64,000 nt of DNA, from contig NZ_CP160402.1 in assembly GCF_040730185.1 (NCBI RefSeq), positions 3,906,001 to 3,970,000 of the forward strand. Reading direction: 5' to 3'. Made by a program: the position numbers and the translations under genes. Origin of the DNA: Streptomyces sp. Je 1-332 (GTDB lineage Bacteria > Actinomycetota > Actinomycetes > Streptomycetales > Streptomycetaceae). Position 1 is the stretch's first letter. The number at the start of each line of letters is the position of its first letter. Under the pieces are notes generated by a model that did not search any database, was not told the origin of the DNA, and worked only from the letters and a program-made list of their open reading frames with translations. Below are positions 50,958 to 57,900 of the stretch, piece after piece.

Positions 50958-51000
50958 TTGCCTGCGGCAACCAACTGTCTCTATGGTTGCCCTAAGCAAC
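50958..51000 (+). promoter_or_regulatory. Two operator-like palindromes before the MarR gene
   Basis: TTGCC-TGC-GGCAA (50958-50970) and GTTGC-CCTAA-GCAAC (50986-51000). Both carry the half site TTGC/GCAA and lie where the promoter of the MarR gene must be, a TATGGT at 50982-50987 being a likely -10. Typical for autoregulated MarR operons. Confidence 0.7.
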
Positions 51001-51015
51001 AACATAGGAGGTGCC

Positions 51016-51495
51016 GTGGCCGCGCAGCGTCATTACGAGGAGCTGGCCCGACAGCTCAGCGCCATCGGCGCCGTGAAACGTGGTCTCGGAAGAGGGCTGC
51101 CGCACGACTGCCCGGCAGGTTCCGCCGCCGTACTCATCCTGCTCGACCGGCACGGAGAGATGCGGATGAGCAGGCTCGCCGAGCTGCTCGCCGTCGACAT
51201 GTCGGTGACCAGTCGGCACGTGGCCCATGTCGCCGAGAAGGAGTGGATCCTGCGGGATCCCGACCCCGCCGACAAGCGCTCCCGGATCCTGCGCCTCACG
51301 CCCACGGGCAAGGCGAAGGTCAACGAGCTGTCCGACCTGTCCATCAGGACACTCACCCACTACTTGCATGACTGGTCAGACGACGAGGTCGTCCAGCTCA
51401 GCACGCTGCTCGCGCGACTGCGCGACAGCTTCGGGGACTGCCGCGCGGCTTCGGCCCGGTTCCCCTTCGAAGAGACCACCCGTACACCCGCGTAA
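51016..51495 (+). CDS. MarR-family transcriptional regulator
   Basis: 159 residues from the GTG at 51016, which follows AGGAGG by 4 bases; the in-frame ATG at 50983 lies within the operator region and is unlikely. Winged helix domain with MRMSRLAELLAVDMSVTSRHVAHVAEKEW and the wing DPDPADKRSRILRLTPTG (residues about 49-100). MarR proteins usually repress an adjacent exporter and are released by small aromatic compounds; here the MFS-type gene follows 14 bases later, so it is very probably its target. Confidence 0.9.
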   Translation: MAAQRHYEELARQLSAIGAVKRGLGRGLPHDCPAGSAAVLILLDRHGEMRMSRLAELLAVDMSVTSRHVAHVAEKEWILRDPDPADKRSRILRLTPTGKAKVNELSDLSIRTLTHYLHDWSDDEVVQLSTLLARLRDSFGDCRAASARFPFEETTRTPA

Positions 51496-51509
51496 CGAAG
51501 AGGAAGCCC

Positions 51510-54038
51510 ATGGCAACAACCACACCATCCGGTGTGCGGGGCAGCCACGCCAAGCACGGAGCGGCGTCCCACGACGCCGGTGCTCCGATGACACACCGCC
51601 AGATCATGGAGGCCCTTTCCGGCCTGCTGCTCGGCATGTTCGTCGCGATCCTGTCGTCGACGATCGTCTCCAACGCCCTGCCTGAAATCATCGGCGACCT
51701 GGGCGGCGGCCAGTCCGCCTACACCTGGGTCGTCACCGCCTCGCTCCTGGCGATGACGGCGACCACGCCCCTGTGGGGCAAGCTGTCGGACCTCTTCAGC
51801 AAGAAGGCCCTGGTCCAGATAGCCCTGATCATCTACGTCGGCGGCTCGGTCGTCGCGGGTCTCTCGCAGAGCGCCGAGATGCTGATCGCCTGCCGTGTCG
51901 TACAGGGCATCGGCGTCGGCGGTCTCTCCGCCCTCGCGCAGATCGTGATGGCCGCGATGATCTCCCCGCGCGAGCGGGGCCGTTACTCCGGCTACCTCGG
52001 CGCGACCTTCGCCGTCGCCACCGTCGGCGGCCCGCTGCTCGGCGGTGTCATCACCGACACCTCGTGGCTCGGCTGGCGCTGGTGCTTCTACGTCGGCGTG
52101 CCCTTCGCGATCATCGCCCTGATCGTCCTGCAGAAGACCCTGAAGCTCCCCGTCGTGAAGCGGGACGTCAAGGTCGACTGGGGCGGCGCCTTCTTCATCA
52201 CGGCGGCCGTCTGCCTGCTCCTGGTCTGGGTGACCTTCGCGGGCGACAAGTACGACTGGATGTCCTGGCAGACCGGCGCCATGGTCGGCGGAGCGGTCGT
52301 CCTCGGCCTGCTCTTCCTGCTCGTCGAGTCCAAGGCGAGCGAGCCGATCATCCCGCTGCGGCTCTTCCGCAACCGCACCATCACCCTCGCCTCGCTCGCC
52401 TCGCTCTTCGTGGGTGTCGGCATGTTCGCGGGCACGGTGTTCTTCAGCCAGTACTTCCAGCTGGCGCGCGACAAGTCGCCGACGATGTCCGGCGTCATGA
52501 CGATCCCGATGATCGGTGGCCTGTTCATCTCCTCGACGGTGTCGGGGCAGATCATCACCAAGACCGGCAAGTGGAAGGTCTGGCTGGTCTCCGGCGGCGC
52601 GCTCCTGACCGCGGGCCTCGGCCTGCTCGGCACGATGCGGTACGACACCGAGTACTGGCACATCGCGATCTTCATGGCCCTGATGGGTCTCGGCATCGGC
52701 ATGATGATGCAGAACCTCGTGCTCGCCACGCAGAACCAGGTCGCTCCCGAGGACCTCGGATCCGCGAGCTCGGTGGTCACCTTCTTCCGTTCCCTCGGTG
52801 GCGCCATCGGCGTCTCGGCGCTCGGCGCCGTGATGTCGACCCGCATCACCGACTACGTGAAGGACGGCCTGGCCGACCTCGGCCCGAAGGCCGCGCAGGC
52901 GGGGCACGGCGGCACGGGTGGCGGCGCCATCCCGGACCTGGACAAGCTCCCGGCTCCGTTCCGCACGGTCATGGAGAGCGCCTACGGGCACGGCATCGCC
53001 GACGTCTTCCTGATCGCCGCACCGCTGGCGTTCCTCGCCTTCCTCATCACGATCTTCATCAAGGAGGTTCCGTTGCGTACGTCGGGTGCGCTGGCCCAGG
53101 CCAGTGAGTCCTCGGACGCCGGTGCCCCGGCGGCCACCCCGGCCGCCGCCGCGTCCACCGACGAGCAGCCCGTTCCGGCCTCCGTCGGCGCCCACACCGA
53201 GACGGGTCCCGAGGGCACGCAGAAGCTCGCCGCCGTGGCCTCGTCGGCCACCGGTGACGCCCCCCTGCAGACCACCGGCGGAACTCCCGTCCGCGGCTTC
53301 GTCCGCGGCGCGGAGAGCACGCCGGTCCCGCGGGCCGCGGTCACGCTGATCTCCCTCGGGGGACGGCAGCTGGGCCGCTCGGTCGCGCAGGGCGACGGGT
53401 CCTACGCGGTCGACGCCCCCGGCGCCGGCTCGTACGTGCTGATCGCTTCGGCCGACGGTTTCCAGCCGCAGGCCTCCACGATCGTCGTCTCCGACGAGGC
53501 CCTCACGTACGACATCCTGCTGAGCGGCACGAGCGGCCTCAGCGGTGTGGTACGGGCCTCCGACGGCAAGCTGCCCGTCTCGGGCGCGATGGTCATCGTG
53601 ACCGACGTGCGCGGTGACGTCCTGGCCACCGGGCTCACCGGTGAGCAGGGCGAGTTCACCTTCGCCGAGCTGGTCCCCGGACAGGTCACCATCGCGGTGA
53701 ACGCCGCGGGTCACCGTCCGATGGCGCTGCCCGTCGAGGTCGGCGCGGTCGGTGTCACCCGGGTCGAGGTCGAGCTGAACTCCGGTTCGCGGGTGCTCGG
53801 CACGGTGCGTGCGGCGGGCGGTCCGCTGAACGACGCGCGGGTGACGCTGGTGGACGCGGCGGGCAACGTCGTCGCCACCGCGACCACCGGGTCGGACGGC
53901 GCGTACGCCTTCACCGACCTCGACAGCGGCGAGTACACGGTCATCGCGACCGGTTACCCGCCGGTGGCGACGGGCCTCACCGTCGCCGGTGAGGGTGTCG
54001 GCGACCACGACATCGAACTCTCCCACCCGGGCGAGTAG
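51510..54038 (+). CDS. DHA2-type MFS exporter fused to three carboxypeptidase-regulatory-like domains
   Basis: 842 residues, far longer than the usual 480-540 of the family. Residues to about 545 form a 14-helix DHA2 drug exporter (SSTIVSNALPEIIGDLGGGQ, SPRERGRYSGYLGATFAVAT, GSASSVVTFFRSLGGAIG). After a Pro/Ala linker come three beta-sandwich repeats of about 80 residues (starts near 594, 677 and 758; GEFTFAELVPGQVTIAV and GAYAFTDLDSGEYTVIA are corresponding parts) of CarboxypepD_reg/Cna-B type. In 14-helix pumps the C-terminus is cytoplasmic, so where these domains act is unclear. Operon with the MarR gene. Confidence 0.88.
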   Translation: MATTTPSGVRGSHAKHGAASHDAGAPMTHRQIMEALSGLLLGMFVAILSSTIVSNALPEIIGDLGGGQSAYTWVVTASLLAMTATTPLWGKLSDLFSKKALVQIALIIYVGGSVVAGLSQSAEMLIACRVVQGIGVGGLSALAQIVMAAMISPRERGRYSGYLGATFAVATVGGPLLGGVITDTSWLGWRWCFYVGVPFAIIALIVLQKTLKLPVVKRDVKVDWGGAFFITAAVCLLLVWVTFAGDKYDWMSWQTGAMVGGAVVLGLLFLLVESKASEPIIPLRLFRNRTITLASLASLFVGVGMFAGTVFFSQYFQLARDKSPTMSGVMTIPMIGGLFISSTVSGQIITKTGKWKVWLVSGGALLTAGLGLLGTMRYDTEYWHIAIFMALMGLGIGMMMQNLVLATQNQVAPEDLGSASSVVTFFRSLGGAIGVSALGAVMSTRITDYVKDGLADLGPKAAQAGHGGTGGGAIPDLDKLPAPFRTVMESAYGHGIADVFLIAAPLAFLAFLITIFIKEVPLRTSGALAQASESSDAGAPAATPAAAASTDEQPVPASVGAHTETGPEGTQKLAAVASSATGDAPLQTTGGTPVRGFVRGAESTPVPRAAVTLISLGGRQLGRSVAQGDGSYAVDAPGAGSYVLIASADGFQPQASTIVVSDEALTYDILLSGTSGLSGVVRASDGKLPVSGAMVIVTDVRGDVLATGLTGEQGEFTFAELVPGQVTIAVNAAGHRPMALPVEVGAVGVTRVEVELNSGSRVLGTVRAAGGPLNDARVTLVDAAGNVVATATTGSDGAYAFTDLDSGEYTVIATGYPPVATGLTVAGEGVGDHDIELSHPGE

Positions 54039-54044
54039 TTGACC

Positions 54045-54089
54045 CCGGCCCGTGCGCGCGCTTCGAGCGGATGCGCGCGCACGGGCCGG
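54045..54089 (+). terminator. Terminator of the MFS gene
   Basis: Perfect 17-bp stem, CCGGCCCGTGCGCGCGC (54045-54061) with its complement 54073-54089. A second extended hairpin, GGCGGTGAC pairing with GTCACCGCC, lies at about 54100-54163. Confidence 0.85.
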
Positions 54090-54169
54090 TTGGGGAAAGG
54101 GCCCCCGGGCCGGCGGTGACGTACACGGCAGGGGACGGCCGTGTCACCGCCGCCGGGGGCCGCACTCTT

Positions 54170-54206
54170 TTTGAGACTTGTTGAGACTTTTTGAGCTCTT
54201 GAGCTC
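54170..54206 (+). repeat. Short TTGAG tandem repeats upstream of the YceI gene
   Basis: TTTGAGACT, TTGAGACT, TTTGAGCTC and TTGAGCTC follow one another just before the ribosome-binding site AAGGAGAA. Confidence 0.7.
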
Positions 54207-54223
54207 TGGCAAGGAGAAACGGG

Positions 54224-55042
54224 ATGGGACTCAGCGCTCGGATCCGGACGCGTGACGGGTGGGCGGTATCGCACGCGGTCGTCACTCTGACGGACATGAC
54301 CGGTACGCAGGTGCTGCGGGCCGCGGCGGACCAGGAAGGCGCCGTGCGTGACGCGACGGACCTCGCGCCCGGACCGTACACCGTGATCGTCACCGCGGTC
54401 GGCTACGCGCCCGTGGCCTCGACCGCGCTCGTCACGGTGAGCGGCCGTGCCGAGGTCGGCAACATCGTCCTCGCCCGGCAGGGCGGCACGGAGCTGCCGC
54501 CGCCCGGTCCGTGGACCATCGACCCGGCGCACTCCACCGTGGGCGCGGTCGCCCAGCACCTGGGGATCACCAGTGTGCACGGCCGGTTCACCGAGTTCGG
54601 GGGGCTCGTGGAGATCGCCGAGGACGTCGAGAAGTCGCGCGTCGAGGCGGTCATCAGGTCGGCGTCCATCGACACCGGCAACGGCATGCGGGACGGTCAT
54701 CTGAAGTCGCCGGACTTCCTGGACGTCGAGCAGTACCCGGAGCTCGTCTACCGGTCGACGGGCCTCACGCCCGCCGGCGCGGACCGCTGGACGGTGCGGG
54801 GCGAGCTGCAGATGCACGGTGTCGTACGTCCGGTCGACCTGGACCTCAGCTACCTCGGTACGGGGGCGGACCCCTGGGGCGGTACCCGCGCGGCCTTCCG
54901 GGCCACGGCGGAGCTGCGCCGGGAGGACTTCGCCATGAACTACAACCAGGTGGTGCAGGCGGGCATCTCGGCGATCGGCACGACCCTGCGGGTGGAGCTG
55001 GACATCCAGGCTGTGCAGGGGGATGTGCTGCCGCAGGTGTAG
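54224..55042 (+). CDS. YceI protein with N-terminal carboxypeptidase-regulatory-like domain
   Basis: 272 residues. Residues about 3-70 repeat the beta-sandwich type of the neighbouring MFS fusion (VSHAVVTLTDMTGTQVLRAA, APGPYTVIVTAVGYAPVAST), and residues about 95-268 are a complete YceI lipocalin-like barrel (TIDPAHSTVGAVAQHLGITS, DVEQYPELVYRSTGL, GELQMHGVVRPVDLDLSYLG). YceI proteins bind long isoprenoid or amide lipids. No signal peptide is visible, so it would be cytoplasmic or exported with help. AAGGAG lies 10 bases before the ATG. The shared domain links it to the preceding exporter. Confidence 0.88.
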   Translation: MGLSARIRTRDGWAVSHAVVTLTDMTGTQVLRAAADQEGAVRDATDLAPGPYTVIVTAVGYAPVASTALVTVSGRAEVGNIVLARQGGTELPPPGPWTIDPAHSTVGAVAQHLGITSVHGRFTEFGGLVEIAEDVEKSRVEAVIRSASIDTGNGMRDGHLKSPDFLDVEQYPELVYRSTGLTPAGADRWTVRGELQMHGVVRPVDLDLSYLGTGADPWGGTRAAFRATAELRREDFAMNYNQVVQAGISAIGTTLRVELDIQAVQGDVLPQV

Positions 55043-55100
55043 GGCGGGGGCGGGGCGGAGGCGGGGGCGGGGCCGACTGCGGCTGATCAGTGGCTGGTCA

Positions 55101-55140
55101 CTGCGGGGCAATCGGGCGGGTGGGCGGGAAAGGCTTGTTC
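55101..55140 (-). repeat. Dispersed C/G-rich repeat, copy C
   Basis: Reverse complement of the element at 39909-39948 with about three mismatches in 40 bases; core CGGGCGGGTGGGCGGGAAAG. Confidence 0.75.
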
Positions 55141-55154
55141 GTTCAGGGGTGGAT

Positions 55155-55193
55155 GCGGGGTGACGGGCGGGTGGGTGGGAAAGGCCTGTTCGG
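55155..55193 (-). repeat. Dispersed C/G-rich repeat, copy D
   Basis: A second, more diverged copy right beside copy C, core GGGCGGGTGGGTGGGAAAGG. The interval 55043-55288 between YceI and TetR genes otherwise shows nothing. Confidence 0.65.
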
Positions 55194-55288
55194 GCGGCGG
55201 CGGGTGCCGGGGTCAGCTGAACCGGCCGGGGGAGGTGCGCACCCCCCGGCCAAGGCGTAGCCAGAACCTGGCCGTAGCTGGTCGAGGC

Positions 55289-56071
55289 CTAGAGGCCAGG
55301 TCCAAGCATGGCCTCGATCCCCGCCACCATCAGATCCAGCGCCACCTTGAAGTCCAGCTCCCACATCTCCTCGACCGTGGACCCGCCCCGCGCCTCCATC
55401 ATGTCGGAGGCGCTGTGCAGGGTCTTCTCCACCTCCGGGTGATCGCGCACCACGCCCATCGCTTCCTTGAAGTACTCCCCGGGAGTCAGCCCCGCCGCCG
55501 CGCACCGCGCGATGTAGTGGCCCTGCACGGTGCCGAACCCGTACACGAACTGGAAGACCGCGGCGATCGCGCCCGCCTGCTTCTGCGCGGGCAGGCCGGT
55601 CCTGCGCACCACTTCCTGCACGGTCAGGGCGAACCTGAGCCAGTTCGGTCCAATGTTCAGGTAGTTGCCGACCAGCGGTGACACCCACGCATGCCGGACC
55701 AGCAACCCCCGGTACTCCTCGGCCAGTTCGCGCAGGACCTCGCGCCAGCGGTCCTGCGTGATCGACTCGGCGTCCGGCAGGGTCATCTCCCCGGCAGCCG
55801 CGTCCAGGGCCAGTTCGAGGAGGTCGTCCTTGGTGTCGACGTACCAGTAGACGGACATCGCCGTGACGTTCAGGTCCGCCGCGAGGCGGCGCATGGAGAA
55901 CTTGGCGAGGCCCTCCTCGTCCAGGAGGCGCACCGTGGCCTCCGTGATGCGGTCCCGGTCGAGGCCCGACGGCTGATCACTCCTGCGGCCCGCGCCGTTC
56001 CGGGGGGCCTTGCCCTCCAGCCAGACGCTGGTCCGCGCGGGGCGCTTCGCGCGGTCGGCTGCCTTCGCCAT
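55289..56071 (-). CDS. TetR-family regulator of the DHA2 exporter
   Basis: 260 residues. N-terminal basic leader (KAADRAKRPARTSVW), then the TetR helix-turn-helix (RITEATVRLLDEEGLAKFSM, NVTAMSVYWYVDTKDDLLEL; about 39-86). The C-terminal part fits the TetR_C (TetR-class C) ligand domain. ATG with AGGAAGG 7 bases upstream. It follows the MFS gene on the same strand with 111 bases between, and the region before the MFS gene carries an inverted repeat that is a fitting operator, so I infer it represses the pump. Confidence 0.88.
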   Translation of the reverse strand: MAKAADRAKRPARTSVWLEGKAPRNGAGRRSDQPSGLDRDRITEATVRLLDEEGLAKFSMRRLAADLNVTAMSVYWYVDTKDDLLELALDAAAGEMTLPDAESITQDRWREVLRELAEEYRGLLVRHAWVSPLVGNYLNIGPNWLRFALTVQEVVRRTGLPAQKQAGAIAAVFQFVYGFGTVQGHYIARCAAAGLTPGEYFKEAMGVVRDHPEVEKTLHSASDMMEARGGSTVEEMWELDFKVALDLMVAGIEAMLGPGL

Positions 56072-56182
56072 GGCGCACCTTCCTGGTCCTGAGTCCTGAG
56101 TCCTGAGTCTGTGTACCGGTACCTGGTCATACGGGGCGGGCGGCAAACCGGAATCGGCCGGTCCGCCGCCCGCCCGTCGATG

Positions 56183-57700
56183 CTATGCGGACGCGGCAGC
56201 CGGGTCCGTCTTCGCAGAGTCTGCCCTCTCCGCACGCTTGAGCAACGCGGCTGCCAGCATGCCGCCGAGGAGCACGGCCACCGCGCCCACCAGCTGACTG
56301 GTCTCCAGGCCCGAGGAGAACGCGTCGGCGATCCGCGTGCGTTCGGCGTCCGACCCGGCCGCGGCGAGCGCGGCGGGCAGCGAGACCGCGGAGACGGTGA
56401 CCAGTGAGGCGAAGCGCGAGTTCAGTACGGCGCCGAGCACGGCCACGCCGAGACCGTTGCCGAACTCCGCGAGCGTGCCGTTGACGCCCGCGCCCACGCC
56501 CGCCTTCTCCGGCGGGATCGCGCTCATGATCGCGTTGGCCATGGCGGGCATGGCGAGCGCGATGCCCGCGCCCATCACGATGAGACCGGCCAGCATCCCG
56601 GCGTAGGCGTCGCCGCCGAGCACGGCGATCGCCGCGAGGCCCGCGGAGAGCAGACTCATGCCGATGGCGATCGTCGCGGGGGTGCTTGTCCTCTTCAGGA
56701 GCCGCGCGCCGAGGCCGGTGAGGTTGAGCGCGACGACGGTGACCGCGAGCGGCGCGGTGCGCAGACCCGCCTCCAACGGCTCGTAACCGAGCACGAACTG
56801 GAGATGCTGGGTGAGCAGGAACAGCGAGCCGCCCATGCCGAACGCGACCAGGATCGCGCCCGCGACGGCGCCGATGAAGCGCTGGTTGCGGAAGAAGTGC
56901 ATGTCGAGCATCGGGTACGGGATGCGCAGCTCCCAGACGACGAAGACGCCGAGGACCACCACGCCCACCGCGGCCGCGACCAGCACCTGCGTCGACGTCC
57001 AGCCGTGCTCGGGGCCGGAGATGATCGCGTACACGACCGAGGCCATGCCGATGGTGGAGAGCAGCGCGCCGAGCAGGTCGGGTCGGTCGCCCTGCGGGTT
57101 CTTGGACTCGGGGACGAGCTTCACGACGGCCGCGAGCGCGACGATCACCACGGGGATGTTGATCAGGAAGATCGCGCCCCACCAGAAGTGGTTGAGCATG
57201 ACCCCGCCCATCAGCGGGCCGACGGCGAAGCCGAGGGAGTTGACGGTCGACCAGAGGCCGATCGCCTTCATCCGCTCGGAGTCGTCGAAGATCTGCACGA
57301 TCACCGCGAGCGTGGTGGTGATCAGCAGCGCGCCGCCTATGCCCATCCCGGCCCGCGCGGCGATGAGCTGCGTCGAGGACTGGGCGAGACCTGCGACCAG
57401 CGAGCCGATGCCGAAGAGGGCGAGACCCGCGGTGAGCATCTTCTTGCGGCCGTAGCGGTCGGACGCGCTGCCCGCGGTGAGCAGAAGGCCGGACTGGACG
57501 AGCGAGTAGGCGTTGATCATCCATTGGATGTCGGCCGTGGACGCGTCCAGCTCCTCGGTGAGGGAGGGGATGGCGACGTTCAGGACGGTGTTGTCCAGGA
57601 GGACCGTGAGCTGCGCGAGGCAGATGACGCCGAGGATCAGCCAGCGCTGGGGGTGCCCTTGTGGGGCAGTGGGGGTCTCGGCGGCCGTCGTTGCCGTCAT
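56183..57700 (-). CDS. DHA2-family MFS multidrug efflux transporter
   Basis: 505 residues with 14 predicted helices; the DHA2 signatures LDNTVLNVAIPSLTEELDAS (motif C-like), SASDRYGRKKML (motif A) and the helix-12 to 14 region ending LLKRAERADSA are visible. Typical of QacA/EmrB-type proton-driven drug exporters. Single-domain, unlike the fusion at 51510. The ATG is preceded by AGGGAGG. The operator-like repeat lies 20-55 bases upstream. Probably regulated by the TetR encoded downstream. Confidence 0.92.
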   Translation of the reverse strand: MTATTAAETPTAPQGHPQRWLILGVICLAQLTVLLDNTVLNVAIPSLTEELDASTADIQWMINAYSLVQSGLLLTAGSASDRYGRKKMLTAGLALFGIGSLVAGLAQSSTQLIAARAGMGIGGALLITTTLAVIVQIFDDSERMKAIGLWSTVNSLGFAVGPLMGGVMLNHFWWGAIFLINIPVVIVALAAVVKLVPESKNPQGDRPDLLGALLSTIGMASVVYAIISGPEHGWTSTQVLVAAAVGVVVLGVFVVWELRIPYPMLDMHFFRNQRFIGAVAGAILVAFGMGGSLFLLTQHLQFVLGYEPLEAGLRTAPLAVTVVALNLTGLGARLLKRTSTPATIAIGMSLLSAGLAAIAVLGGDAYAGMLAGLIVMGAGIALAMPAMANAIMSAIPPEKAGVGAGVNGTLAEFGNGLGVAVLGAVLNSRFASLVTVSAVSLPAALAAAGSDAERTRIADAFSSGLETSQLVGAVAVLLGGMLAAALLKRAERADSAKTDPAAASA

Positions 57701-57721
57701 GCCTCCCTCTCCTTCTGCTTA

Positions 57722-57755
57722 TACGGTGTACGTGGGGTCAGCGACGTACACCGTA
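57722..57755. promoter_or_regulatory. 12-bp inverted repeat before the DHA2 exporter
   Basis: TACGGTGTACGT (57722-57733) and ACGTACACCGTA (57744-57755), perfect, separated by 10 bases. A third half-site-like GTACGGCGTAC follows at 57768-57778. Good candidate operator for the neighbouring TetR. Confidence 0.75.
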
Positions 57756-57813
57756 AAGCATCTCCCGTACGGCGTACAAGGCGGTTTTCGGCAGAGATGC
57801 GCGCGACGCGCGA

Positions 57814-57846
57814 AGGGGGCCGGCCGCTGGTGGCGGTCGGCCCCCT
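57814..57846 (-). terminator. Terminator of the regulator-kinase-glycosyltransferase operon
   Basis: Stem AGGGGGCCGGCCGC / GCGGTCGGCCCCCT with G-U type wobble, loop of five bases, 55-87 bases past the mannosyltransferase stop. A short run of AGCTC repeats lies between (57857-57905). Confidence 0.75.
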
Positions 57847-57900
57847 CGTCGGGTGGATTGCTGCGTCAGCTCAGCTCAGCTCAACGCAGCTCAGCTCTAC

